Below, piece by piece: positions 1 to 10,533 of a stretch of DNA of 64,000 nt. The notes under the pieces were generated by a model. That model had not been told where the DNA came from, made no database searches, and saw nothing but the letters and a program-made list of their open reading frames with translations. Each line of letters starts with the position of its first letter. Position 1 is the first letter of the stretch. The stretch comes from Plasmodium malariae (lineage: Eukaryota > Apicomplexa > Aconoidasida > Haemosporida > Plasmodiidae): the NCBI RefSeq assembly GCF_900090045.1, contig NC_041778.1:372001-436000 (forward strand), written 5' to 3'. The position numbers and the translations under genes were made by a program.

Positions 1-2660
1 AGATGACTGGTTCATAATTAAACTGTCTTCTTGATTATATCCAGTATAACACATAATTGCAACAATAGCATTAATTCCTGCAGGTAAATCCCGGAATCGT
101 AAGTACTCCATTACCTTGGTACATACTAATGGTCTTTGTGGATAGTATAACAAATGAGCTAATGTATCTAATCGTATATTAAAATTTGTAACATATATAC
201 CCATAGCTTGTTTACCCATTGCACTTTGATATGTATTACGAGGGCTTTGATTATGATCACTAAATGGTATAATAGAAGCACAGACGCCTAGTATTAAGGA
301 TGGATGTATTTCACAATGAGTATAATTATTATAATATCCTGTACCTGTCTTTAAATCATCAATAAACATACTGATCATAGTCGTCTCTTCTTCTTCACAG
401 TCAATATATTCTATAATGCCTTCTTGTATTAAATAATCCCAATTATACGTATCTGGATGTTTAGATATGTTTCTAACATGCTCCTTAGTTAATTTCAATC
501 TATTTTCACCATTCACATTCTTAACAACATATAATGGTCTCATTGCCCTACCCGAATCGGTAAAAATTTTAATTTCTTTACTGTTTACATCTCTAACAAT
601 AGATGCTTCAGGTGATATATCACATCGTCTTCTTAACTCATACAATGTTTCAATTAAATTGTCAATTTGATTAAAACATCCTACCCATTTTCCATTTAGA
701 AACAATTTTACTTTTTCCTTCATTAATTGAGGAGGCACTTCATCTAAGGATTCTAAACCCCATTCTAATAAAAACTCATATATATTATTAGTAGAGGTAC
801 CAACACTTATATCACACATTAAAGATAAATTTTTAACAAGACCAACGGATTGTCCTTCTGGTGTTTCAAATGGACATATCATACCCCAATGTGTATTATG
901 TAATTGCCTTGGTTTAGCCATCTTCCCTTCTCTACCCAAAGGGGTGTTCAATCTTCTCAAATGGGACAAACAAGAAGAATAGGTTAACCGGTTTAATACT
1001 TGTGCTACACCTGTTCTGATTACTTTTCCATCTTTATCCTTTCCCCAGTTACCTGTAGCTAATTGATACTGCATTCCTTGAGTAATTTGTGAACAACTCC
1101 TAATAGCACCAGCTACATCAAATGGTTTATTGTTATCTATTTGTCTTTGTAATACTCTTCTTACATCTTTTGCCATTTTCCTAAAGTACGTTGAAAAGCT
1201 ACTTGCCATCAATGGTCCAGCTATATCTAATCTTTTTTTCCCAAAATGATCTCTATCATCTTCTTTAATTCGTCCTAACTCTGCTAATAATAATCTATTT
1301 ATCATATAACCGATAAAATATGATTTTTTACTTTCTACCCCTGGACCTGTACCCATATGTGGTAATACCTCTTTACGTAGCAATTCCTTTGCATATAAAA
1401 TTCTCTTTTCTCTAGAAGCACCAACAGTAGGTCCTCTCTTCCCAATAAAATCTAAACAAATATCTTGTGTAGGATAATCAATACATTCTTCTAATGTTTC
1501 TCTTAAAGTATTTATCATCAACTTGTCATTAAAATCATATACAATTCTTTGTAATATATCTCTATCTGAGGTACATCCTAACGCTCGAAATAATATACCA
1601 ACAGATATTTCGGTCCTTATATATGGTAATGTTGCTACTAATTGTCCACCTGCTTTGGACGAACTACTATTACTACTACCCCGAGATACACCTACTCCTG
1701 TTCCTCCTTTGGTTTTCATTTTTACAGAAAATGCAGAAGTCGCTTGAGACTTTTCCATCTGTGATCTAATTTCTGCTATCCATCCAAATTTCGATGGTTG
1801 CTTTTTTTTAAATACATAAATAAAATTATTAGCCATTCGTTCTTGTGCTACTAATACCTTTTCTCCTCCGTTAACAATGAAGTAACCACCTTGATCAAAT
1901 GCACATTCCCCCATATCTGCAATTTCATTTTCTGGTAATCCTTTGGTCCAACAGAACATTGATTTTAACATTAACGGTATTCTCCCTAAATTTATCCTCT
2001 CATATATAAATTTTTCTTTTAATATTTGCTTCTTTGTTACTTCATCTATTATATATGTGTTCTGTTCTATGTCTATATATATAGCTGATGAGTATGTTAA
2101 ATTACGTAACCGTGCTTCTTGAGGCCATAAATTTTTATTTATCATATTCCTTTCATCATAAAATGGTCTATCTAAAGATAACTGTCCAAATTTTAAAGAA
2201 TATATTATATTATTATTTTCTTCTTTATCTGATCTGTATTGTGGTTGTGGTCTTATTTCAATCTGTGGATGTTCATCTATAATTTCTTGCATCCTATATT
2301 CTATAAAGTCGTTATAACTCTCTATCTGCTGGTTCACCAATCCATGACTACCAAAAAACGACCCTATTACAACCCAGCTGTCCTCCTCCGTTATCTGCTC
2401 CTCATCGCTTTCTTCCTCTTCCTTGGGGGCCTCTGCAGGGAGGGGCAAAGAATCAACAAAATGGGAAACCCGAGAAAAGCAAAAAAATATGGCATAAACG
2501 AGAAAAGTAAAAAAATATGGCATAAACGAGAAAAGTAAAAAAATATGCAGTGTGTGCATGCACAAGGGAAGCGCTTCTTCACTGGTACACGTTCCATAAA
2601 ATAATCACCTGGACTCACAAACTCCTTGAGGATATAAGATGATTCAATCTTAACAGCCAT
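1..2660 (-). CDS. RPB2: DNA-directed RNA polymerase II second-largest subunit (partial)
   Basis: This is the beta-like subunit of nuclear RNA polymerase II, which with RPB1 forms the catalytic cleft for mRNA synthesis. The minus strand is open from about 2432 to the window edge. It reads through the family blocks in order: the lobe (GRIPLMLKS, then ALGCTSD), the fork region ([31 protein letters not shown]), the block [17 protein letters not shown], and near the edge [20 protein letters not shown] and [14 protein letters not shown]. These match RPB2 rather than RPA2 or RPC2. A Ser/Gly-rich insert sits in the lobe near 1650-1700. The start at 2660 ([14 protein letters not shown]) lies in a short first exon ending at 2591 or 2589. 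An intron of about 160 bases, carrying a 28-base direct repeat, ends at a CTGCAG acceptor near 2433. The C-terminal wall, hybrid-binding and clamp parts lie outside the window. Confidence 0.97.
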
Positions 2661-3352
2661 TTTGAAATTTGAAAAAATGAAAACCGAAGTTATATATTAC
2701 TCCAGTATTTTCCACTTTCGTTAAAAATAAAATTTAAAAAGAATAAAAATAAAATAAAATAAAAAAAAAAAATAAAAAAATAAAAATAAAAATGTTAAAT
2801 AAACTTCAACCCCACGTCAACAATCACAGTACGTAAGGCTTTTTTTTTTTTTGCAAATGCTAATCATTGTACATAGAGAGCGAAAAAAAAAAGAAATGCC
2901 TTTCAACTTGTGCCACTCTGTATACATACAAATATATGCATAAGTACGTACATACGCACACGTACATAAACATATATACGTTTATCTATACGATTATCTA
3001 CAAGTTCATATATACGTTTATATACATACCCACCCAATGGGACTCAAAAGCACGTTTGCCCACTTATGGCATGTTTTTTTTTTTTTTTTTTTTTTTTTTG
3101 TAAAATACAATCTTTAAAATGCAGCAAAGGTAAGAGAATCATCCGACCATTTATAAATATGTACGTTCATTATTTACATATTCATTCGAGCTAAAATAAG
3201 CACGTACATGTTTTCACATATATTTATTCCCGTTTATATAAATATATGTATAATTGCAAAAAATTTTGCGATTACAAATGTACAGTTTGGCCTGCCAAAC
3301 TTAAAATTTGCGGGATATTATTATTCTCTCTCTACATATATATTATATATAA

Positions 3353-3383
<31 letters not shown>

Positions 3384-4660
3384 GTATGCAATGAAGCATT
3401 TAAGGGAAAACAAGCCATGGGAGGAATATCAAAATAAATAACTTCAAAAAAAGAGGTCGCCCAAAGTTTCTGTACGGTAAGATTAATATAATTTCCCGTG
3501 AAAACGCAAATACATGTTAAAAAAATTTTTATAAGGATACACTTCCTTTTCCAGTAAACAAGGTAAAACATTCCCCGAGATGATTTGAAGCAAAATGAAA
3601 AAGGAAAGATATTAGGATAAAAATCACCGCTGCCAAAGCGACTTTGTTCAATTCAGTGTCAAATAAAATAGTCGTAACACAATTTTTCTTTTCTTTTTTT
3701 TTTTTTTTAAAGTACATACATATGTATATATATACATATATAATGATGTACCCTAACTGATACCCAGGTAGACTAAAAAGAAAAAAAAAAAAATTTAAGT
3801 CTGAGCAAGTCGCATATTTGAAACTTCTTTTTTTAGCATACGCTTAAATATATATGTATGAAGGCCCTACTTATTGATGTGATAAAATTAAAAGAGGGTA
3901 ACTCGGGAAGTAAGAAACAATACAAGTAAAAGAAAGATATTTTTCTTATAATTTTTTTCTTTTTTTTTCCTTTTTTTTTTCTTTTTTTTTCCTTTTTTTT
4001 TTCTTTTTTTTTCCCTTTTTTTTTTTCCCTTTTTTTTTCCCCTTTTTTTTTTCCCTTTTTTTTTCCCCTTTTTTTTCCCCTTTTTTTTCCCCTTTTTTTT
4101 TTCGCCTTTTTTTTTTCCCTTTTTTTTTTTTTATTTTTTTTACAGCACTGTAAATTTCCTCGTAAGGAAGTGTACGGAAATATTTATGTACGTGTGCATA
4201 AACGTAAGCGTTTAATTTGCGAGAGCAACTGTTCAAACTTATTAAGGAAAAGAGAGATACAAAAAAAAAAAAAAAAAAAAAAAAAAGGAAAAACGCTTAT
4301 ACACACGTGTATGTATACATGTACATACATAAGTACATATATACATATGTATATACTTACGTACGTACATTATCAATATACACCACTGCGCACGTTTGTA
4401 CGGTCCTTTAAACATATAAATTGCTAAGAGGAATATACGAAATGAATACCAACTTTAGGATAACGTTTCCATACTTTTGAAGCGGAAGTGCCGTTAGCTT
4501 ATTTCATGTACGCGTATATATGCAAGCGCGTATGTAAATATACACGAACGTGCTAAATATACAAAGACGTGCGCGTAGATACCCCCCCCCCCCCAAAAGG
4601 GTATGTAAGTACATCCAAACGGGTAGGTAAACATTCTTAACTTCATGTGAGCCATCAAAA
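2661..4660. other. Divergent intergenic region between RPB2 and GET2-like gene
   Basis: This 2 kb AT-rich stretch separates two divergent starts, so it should hold both promoters and 5' UTRs. It contains poly-A and poly-T runs, TA microsatellites (3335-3385), a long polypyrimidine block (3956-4133), a 25-base A run near 4260 and a run of 13 C at 4582-4594, about 66 bases before the downstream ATG. I see no supported gene in it. Confidence 0.8.
3956..4133 (+). repeat. Polypyrimidine tract (T-rich with CC/CCC interruptions)
   Basis: About 180 bases are almost purely pyrimidine on the plus strand: T runs of 7-12 broken by C, CC, CCC or CCCC. The only purine is a single G near 4103. Such strand-asymmetric, near-mirror tracts can form triplex (H-) DNA and are prone to slippage. 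The lysine-rich ORF on the other strand is an artefact. Confidence 0.85.
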
Positions 4661-5860
4661 ATGGACAAGAACGAGATAAGAAGAAGAGAAAGATTGCTCA
4701 GAAAAAATAAAGAGCGGATGAAGATATTGCTTGGTAAAGCCACCCACAGTGATGATGAAAAGGAAAAAGGGATCATTGAAAAGAAGCAAAAGGACGAAAG
4801 TTTGAATGATAATAATAAAAATATCATAAAAATGGATAACTTGAATGAAGTAGTAAATAAACAAGATGGGGAAGAGAAATGTAAGAAGAAACTGATTGAC
4901 AGAAGTGAATGTAGCTATGGTATACACGACGATGGTGCAAAAAGCGAAGGGAGAATCGAAAATCGAAGTAAAAATGGAAGTCTAAAAGAAGAGAAAGATG
5001 AAAAACTAAATGAATATATTATGATCACTGAAAAATATGTTAATAATAATGATAATATTAATACCACTACTGAGGGGGAGATACGTAAACGCACACCAAG
5101 GATTTTTCATAAAAGAGATGATAAGAATAGTAGCCCATATAATGATGACAAGGAAAATAATATCCATGATGATGAAAATAATATCCATGATGATGAAAAT
5201 AATATCCATGATGATGAAAATAATATCCATGATGACGAAAATAATATCCATGATGACGAAAATAATATCCATGATGACGAAAATAATATCCATGAAGACG
5301 AAAATAAGAACGATGAAAAAGAGAGCAATATACAGCTGGTCAGGTACAACTACATGGGAAGTACCCCTCGGGATACAATCGGAAATGTCAATGTTGACTG
5401 GTTAAAATTTGCTCACTTCATCGTGTTATTAATTTGTTCACTTCTATTGAGTATTTTTAAATTAAAATATTACGATTATAAAATTTCATTTTACAATAAC
5501 AAACCTATGAGAATGAAAAATAAGTTTTCCCATTTTATGACGTCCAAAATTTTTTTTATTTATTTTTCCCTTTTATATAATATAATGTTTTCATTAATCG
5601 ATGCTTATTCGTATTTTAAAAAAAATAATGTTAATGAAAAGGACATAATAGAATATATCAAGAATATAAAAAAGAAGATAAAGAATGAGTCGGAAGCTTT
5701 ACTTTTTATTTTAAATAATGGATCGACAGTTGCTTTTTTTTTCGTAAATATTGTAAAATCGTATGTACTGTTCATATTTTTAACTCACCTTTTTGATGAC
5801 CTTTTACACAACTTTTTAATTCGTTTTTATTCATCAAATTTGTACAAGCCTGTAGTTTAA
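4661..5860 (+). CDS. GET2/CAML-like tail-anchored protein receptor subunit, putative
   Basis: This 399-residue single-exon protein has an N-terminal basic cluster (residues 5-17, RRRERLLRKNKER) followed by a charged linker and three hydrophobic segments at the C-terminus (about 248-268, 298-316 and 356-378). That architecture is typical of GET2 in yeast and CAML in animals. In those proteins a cytosolic Arg-rich N-terminal helix recruits the GET3 ATPase, and three transmembrane helices partner GET1 in the ER membrane to insert tail-anchored proteins. The assignment rests on motif and topology, not on a database match. Residues about 163-215 are seven copies of a 7-residue acidic repeat (ENNIHDD). 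The ATG at 4661 is the first in frame and begins directly with the basic motif. It is divergent from RPB2 and convergent with the next gene. Alternatively it is an unrelated Plasmodium membrane protein. Confidence 0.6.
   Translation: MDKNEIRRRERLLRKNKERMKILLGKATHSDDEKEKGIIEKKQKDESLNDNNKNIIKMDNLNEVVNKQDGEEKCKKKLIDRSECSYGIHDDGAKSEGRIENRSKNGSLKEEKDEKLNEYIMITEKYVNNNDNINTTTEGEIRKRTPRIFHKRDDKNSSPYNDDKENNIHDDENNIHDDENNIHDDENNIHDDENNIHDDENNIHDDENNIHEDENKNDEKESNIQLVRYNYMGSTPRDTIGNVNVDWLKFAHFIVLLICSLLLSIFKLKYYDYKISFYNNKPMRMKNKFSHFMTSKIFFIYFSLLYNIMFSLIDAYSYFKKNNVNEKDIIEYIKNIKKKIKNESEALLFILNNGSTVAFFFVNIVKSYVLFIFLTHLFDDLLHNFLIRFYSSNLYKPVV
5149..5304 (+). repeat. 21-base coding tandem repeat (ENNIHDD x7)
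   Basis: Seven near-perfect 21-base units (gatgatgaaaataatatccat) encode an Asn/Asp-rich 7-residue repeat in the linker of the GET2-like protein. GAT/GAC third-position differences separate an older 5' half from a 3' half, suggesting duplication in blocks. All six frames stay open, which creates shadow ORFs. Confidence 0.95.
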
Positions 5861-6692
5861 CATGGCACAAAATGTATATGATATATTCGCATATATTACA
5901 AATTTCATCAACTTTTTATCAAAGAATTAATTTCTATCCCCTTATGAAGGAGCTTTATGTATTTTTACGTATTAAACGGATAGCTATTCGATAATTTTTT
6001 TTCTTTTTTTTTTTTTTGTTCTTATCTTTTTATTCCCCATTTATTATCCTAAATGGAAAGACGCACATTGTGAGTATGATCCATACGGCACCGCTACGAT
6101 TGATGTAGCTACTAATGATTATTTTAAAATGGATTCCACGAAAAATTATGAAGCGCATTTGTGCTTTTTGTGTGCATACATATGCGCGCACACACGTTTT
6201 AAGGAACACATAAAAAAAAAAAAAGCTAAAACAGCATAAAACAAACTGAATGAACCAAACTGAATGAACTAAACTGAATGAAACAAAGCTGAGGAAAACA
6301 AAAGTGAATAAAAAACAGTAAAGTGGGGATAACTTTTAAAATGGGCAAGCATTCCACTTGCACATTTAACAAAATAGACGAAATGGCGATCATATTTTTG
6401 CACATTTAAAATAATGGAAAAACGTAAAAGGTCTCACATGCATACACACATACGTACACATATAAAACAGCTGGAATGAGGAAGGACAACATACCAGAAA
6501 TGTGAGAAACACTACTCAAACGTGAAAAAAAAAAAAAAAAAGAATAAATAAACGGAGCGAAATATAGCAAGGAGAAACACATCAGCGCACACAAGCAAAC
6601 ATAAATACAAGTCCAATGCACATCCGCGTTAAACATGCATCCGCTACAGAAGGAAGCGGGGGCGTGGGGGGGCCCCCACCCCCCACCATCCA
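5861..6692. other. Convergent intergenic region
   Basis: This holds the 3' ends of two converging genes. It includes T and A runs, an AACTGAATGA-type short repeat near 6240-6290, and a GC-only inverted repeat at 6664-6679. I see no gene in it. Confidence 0.8.
6664..6679. other. GC-only inverted repeat just after a stop codon
   Basis: GTGGGGG at 6664-6670 is the exact reverse complement of CCCCCAC at 6673-6679, with a two-base spacer. A further CCCCCCACC run follows. It lies 14 bases beyond the stop codon of the minus-strand gene, so it would form a very stable hairpin in that transcript's 3' UTR. It is striking in a genome this AT-rich. Confidence 0.8.
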
Positions 6693-9600
6693 TTAGATCT
6701 CCTTACCTTTTATATCGTAGAACTTTTGGGCTATGGCCTCGTGGTATACGTAGGCTTTATTTCTTCTATACTTTTCAAAAACATCCTGTTCATTCGGCTC
6801 GGCCATATCAGCCAATGAATAAAATTCAAAATTCGGTACCATCGGGGTACTGTCCTCATTCCAGTTCTGTGCATTTTCGATAGCTATTTGACTGAAATTA
6901 ACATTCTTGCTTTTTTTGTTTTTCCTTAACTTATCATTACTGTCATTTATAAGTTCAATCATTGAATTATCAAGCAATTCGATAGAAGAAAAAGTCGTGT
7001 TCGTATCATCACTTGAGTAATTCTGTTCTTCCTTTTCGTCATCAGCTAAGTGATAGTTATTCTCTTCGTTCCCCAATTTTCCCTTTTCTTCACTTTTCAT
7101 TAATTCACCCATTACTACTACTTCATCTGCTTTTCCAATTTTTTCCTTTCCCCAATTCTTCTTGATGTTTCCCATCTTACCTTGCCCGCTCTTCATCTTT
7201 TCCATATTTTTTAATTTTTCCATCCTTTTCATCTTCTTCAATTTCTTGTAATTTTCATACGCATTCATCTTATCATTTGTATCAGACATATCACTACTAT
7301 CTACATCTGTGTCATTTATAATATGCTGTAATTCATCGTAAAAATCATTTATCTTTTCATTCAATTTCTCGGATGTAGTAGTAGATGGAGGTGTTTGATA
7401 CGTATAAGAAATTTCTATAGGTGTATATGGAACAAGTGGATTTTGCAATTTCTTTCCCTTTTTCGAAATGAACTTTAGCAATGTAGCTAAAAAGCCAACT
7501 GTAATGTCTTCCACATTTTTACTCGTATCCTTTTCCACTACAACATTGGTAATATAATTCTGTTTGTATTCACCCATCTCATTTTTATTATATTTATCGT
7601 ACAAGTAGGGTGGTTTTGAAAAATCGCTCGACGGAACAGCAGGAGGGGGAGGGGGAGCACCACTTGACGCATGAACACTATGAAAAGAAGCAGGAGGTCC
7701 GGAATGCTGTCCAGCAGGTGGACCAACAGGAGGTGCGGTGGGAGGAGGCGGGGGGATATCTCTACTTTGAAAATTCTTATTGTGAAAATGATGTTTACCA
7801 TGAAAAGAGGAATTCGATAAATATTTATTAGGTCCATTAGTACCAATGTTTAGATAATAGTCCCTATTTTTGTTTTTATTATCTAAATTACTACTAGGAT
7901 GCATCATATTTTTATTAAATCCTGTATTATTCATAGCAATACTACTACCAGTACTATCGTAATGGAAAATATTTAACAGTATTTTCGTTTCTTGAAAATT
8001 ATTAATTTGTAATTCTTTCCACTTATATACCATCTGTAGTAATACATTTATCGCGTTCTGATCTTTATAATAAGCACAGGTATATGCATCTTGTATTATC
8101 GGGTTCATATATATTTTAAATTCTGCTAATTCTTCTTTCTTACTATGTAAGGTAAGATGTCTTAACAATTCATGATATGCAAAAATTAAATTTAATTTAT
8201 TTTTAAATATTACACACTTTAATATCTTATTATAAAAATAGCAAGATATATATTTGCAATTATTTAATCTATCACATCTCTTTAACATCCACTCATTCAT
8301 ACTGTTCGAGCTGTCTTTCCTTGATTCTTCACACCTTCTTAGTAAATCCTCCAAGCAACATTTTTCCTCTTCATTCAAATCGTGTATCTCGTCATTCACA
8401 TTTATGTGAGAACCATTAAACGATCCATCAACGCCATCATTAGCCTTTTCCCCCGAATTCTTGTTGTTAACGTCTACAGCATTTAAATCGTTTCCCATCG
8501 GTGCGCTCGGCTCATAGGGGTGGTAGTAGCCATATCGGTAGTCACAATCATCATAATAGTCATGTCTGTCATTGTTATCATAACTGTTCATATATATGCC
8601 ATTAAAACTATTAGTATAACAGATACCACCACGAGTTGTGTTTGGGTTATCATTCCTATAATCCCTACTGTAGTTGTCGTAGCCGTTGTAGTTATTGCTG
8701 TAGTTTCCTCCGTAGTTGATATTATTCTTGCCCATCTCCTCGTACGGATCGTTCCCAAATGGGTCTTGCTGTCTTTCCCCATGACTCACAGCAAATTCGC
8801 CGTTCACCTTTCCTTCGAAATTTGCATTGCTGTTATATGCATTATTATCCTCCACATTACTGTTATAGTTATTATGCATCCCATTATTATTTTCATACCC
8901 GCTGTACAAGTTGCTACTAGTATTATTATTATTATTACTATTACTATTACTATTACTATTGTTACTATTATTATTACTATTATTATTACTATTATTATTA
9001 TTACTATTATTATTATTACTATTATTATTATTACTATTATTATTATTACTATTATTATTATACACCTGGTCGTGGTTTTGACCTCTACTGAATTTGTTAT
9101 AATCATCCGAATTATTAGTACTTACCTTAGTACCTCTTCTCATATGTTTATTGTCACTACTTTTTTTTGTATTCACTTTGTCACCTACATCATTCATATA
9201 ACTGTATCTGTTATCGTTGTTATATTTATTATAATTATGTTCTTCCTTATATTTGTATTTCATACCGTACTTACCATTCCCTTCAGTGCTACTTTGGTTG
9301 GTATAACCCCTGCCACTTATGCTTCCATTACTGCAGCTTCCACTTCTTCTACCTCCACTGCTGCTTCTACTTCTTCTACCTCCACTGCTGCTTCTACTTC
9401 TTCTACCTCCACTGCTGCTTCTACTTCTTCTACCTCCACTGCTGCTTCTACTTCTTCTACCTCCACTGCTGCTTCTACTTCTTCTACCTCCACTGCTGCT
9501 TCCACTTCTTCTACCTCCACTGCTGCTTCCACTTCTTCTACCACCACTGCTTCTTCCACTTTTAGCGTAATTATGCTCTTTCCGTTTGTCCTCTTCGTCG

Positions 9601-9719
9601 CTTCTGCTGCATTTTCTGCTGCTCCTCCCGTACTTTGCACTATCTGTCTTATAATCCACTTTATCATCATTCGAATTTTTATTTTTGTAATTATTGTGCG
9701 TTCGCGTCTTTCGATTCAT
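6693..9719 (-). CDS. RS-repeat protein with CID (RNA polymerase II CTD-interacting)-like domain
   Basis: This is a 1008-residue single-exon protein. In order it has a basic Ser/Arg/Gly repeat region (about 55-130, units of SSSGGRRSR), Asn-rich tracts (about 220-270), a conserved alpha-helical region (about 440-590), a proline-rich stretch (about 653-693), and an acidic/lysine C-terminus ending in a conserved-looking block. The helical part has the pattern of CID domains in CHERP and SCAF-type splicing factors: WMLKRCDRLNNC, KLNLIFAYHELLRHL, then YMNPIIQDAYTCAYY and a final WKELQINNF helix. CHERP-like proteins join U2 snRNP-linked splicing with polymerase CTD binding, and RS repeats fit a nuclear splicing role. 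The family call is by pattern only. No SURP or G-patch motif is obvious. The last codons contain GGTAAGGAG, a possible donor, but nothing gene-like follows. Its 5' flank faces a 4.4 kb divergent intergenic region. Confidence 0.65.
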   Translation of the reverse strand: MNRKTRTHNNYKNKNSNDDKVDYKTDSAKYGRSSRKCSRSDEEDKRKEHNYAKSGRSSGGRRSGSSSGGRRSGSSSGGRRSRSSSGGRRSRSSSGGRRSRSSSGGRRSRSSSGGRRSRSSSGGRRSGSCSNGSISGRGYTNQSSTEGNGKYGMKYKYKEEHNYNKYNNDNRYSYMNDVGDKVNTKKSSDNKHMRRGTKVSTNNSDDYNKFSRGQNHDQVYNNNSNNNNSNNNNSNNNNSNNNNSNNNSNNNSNNSNSNSNSNNNNNTSSNLYSGYENNNGMHNNYNSNVEDNNAYNSNANFEGKVNGEFAVSHGERQQDPFGNDPYEEMGKNNINYGGNYSNNYNGYDNYSRDYRNDNPNTTRGGICYTNSFNGIYMNSYDNNDRHDYYDDCDYRYGYYHPYEPSAPMGNDLNAVDVNNKNSGEKANDGVDGSFNGSHINVNDEIHDLNEEEKCCLEDLLRRCEESRKDSSNSMNEWMLKRCDRLNNCKYISCYFYNKILKCVIFKNKLNLIFAYHELLRHLTLHSKKEELAEFKIYMNPIIQDAYTCAYYKDQNAINVLLQMVYKWKELQINNFQETKILLNIFHYDSTGSSIAMNNTGFNKNMMHPSSNLDNKNKNRDYYLNIGTNGPNKYLSNSSFHGKHHFHNKNFQSRDIPPPPPTAPPVGPPAGQHSGPPASFHSVHASSGAPPPPPAVPSSDFSKPPYLYDKYNKNEMGEYKQNYITNVVVEKDTSKNVEDITVGFLATLLKFISKKGKKLQNPLVPYTPIEISYTYQTPPSTTTSEKLNEKINDFYDELQHIINDTDVDSSDMSDTNDKMNAYENYKKLKKMKRMEKLKNMEKMKSGQGKMGNIKKNWGKEKIGKADEVVVMGELMKSEEKGKLGNEENNYHLADDEKEEQNYSSDDTNTTFSSIELLDNSMIELINDSNDKLRKNKKSKNVNFSQIAIENAQNWNEDSTPMVPNFEFYSLADMAEPNEQDVFEKYRRNKAYVYHEAIAQKFYDIKGKEI
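9337..9553 (-). repeat. 27-base coding tandem repeat (RS/GR repeats)
   Basis: About eight 27-base units encode SSSGGRRSR/G. The outer units carry Gly where inner units carry Arg. This is the RS-like domain of the CID protein. The opposite strand and other frames are also open (Ser/Thr/Ala and Leu/Pro repeats), which explains the long shadow ORFs here. Confidence 0.95.
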
Positions 9720-10213
9720 AATTTAACCAATATAATTAATTATTATTATTATTTTTTTTTTATTATACTATATTTTATTTTATTATCTTTGTTTATCTTA
9801 CAATTTATTTCCCTGTATATGCATTCTTATTTTAATTACCTACTCAGGTAACGCTCAACATATATATATATATATATATACACATACAAGTATATCTTTT
9901 ATTTTGTTTTATCTCTTTTTACCTTTTATTTTAATTAATTTTTTTTTTTGATCGAATAATTTTTTTTCTCTTTATATCAATATAATTATGTCAATGGATG
10001 TACAACATCCGCAAAGCTCGATTTAAAAGTTGTTTTGTGTTAAGTATTCCCTTAGATGGATTTTATTTCCATGGTTACAGTACTCTATTATTAATTGTGT
10101 ATAATATATATATTCGTAAAGTGAGATATGTAAATGAAATGCTCGACATGTACGTATCTTGTGTATGTATACACTTGTGAGCAAGCTAAACGGCATTTAT
10201 ATCATTCGTCCAT

Positions 10214-10247
<34 letters not shown>

Positions 10248-10363
10248 ACGTGAAGCCAATTTAGTACTATGCATTATCATTCGCTCTTCAACTTCAGCGC
10301 TTTACATATTCTTCGTTTCATTTCACTGAATTTCATTCTCCCATTAGAATTGATAAAAAGGAT

Positions 10364-10533
10364 AAAATGAAAAGAAACAAAATGAAGGAAAATGAGATAA
10401 AATGAAATGAAATAAAATGAAATGAAATGAAATAAAATAAAATGAAATGAAATAAAATGAAATGAAATGAAATGAAATAAAATGAAATGAAATGAAATGA
10501 AATAAAATGAAATAAAATGAAATGAAATAAAAC
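10364..10533 (+). repeat. Five-base-based array (aaaatga / aatga)
   Basis: About 170 bases are built from AAATGA and AATGA words in irregular order. The Phe/Ser/Ile repeat ORF on the minus strand is a by-product. Confidence 0.9.

Noticed and set aside
6406..6693. Second exon of the CID gene after a GGTAAGGAG donor near its stop
   Set aside because: The downstream minus-strand ORF is Cys/Phe/Tyr filler from microsatellite DNA, and no acceptor leads to conserved sequence.
8520..9851. 443-residue plus-strand ORF
   Set aside because: It is the shadow of the repeat-rich 5' half of the minus-strand CID gene; its Ile/Thr/Ser runs mirror Asn and Arg-Ser codons.
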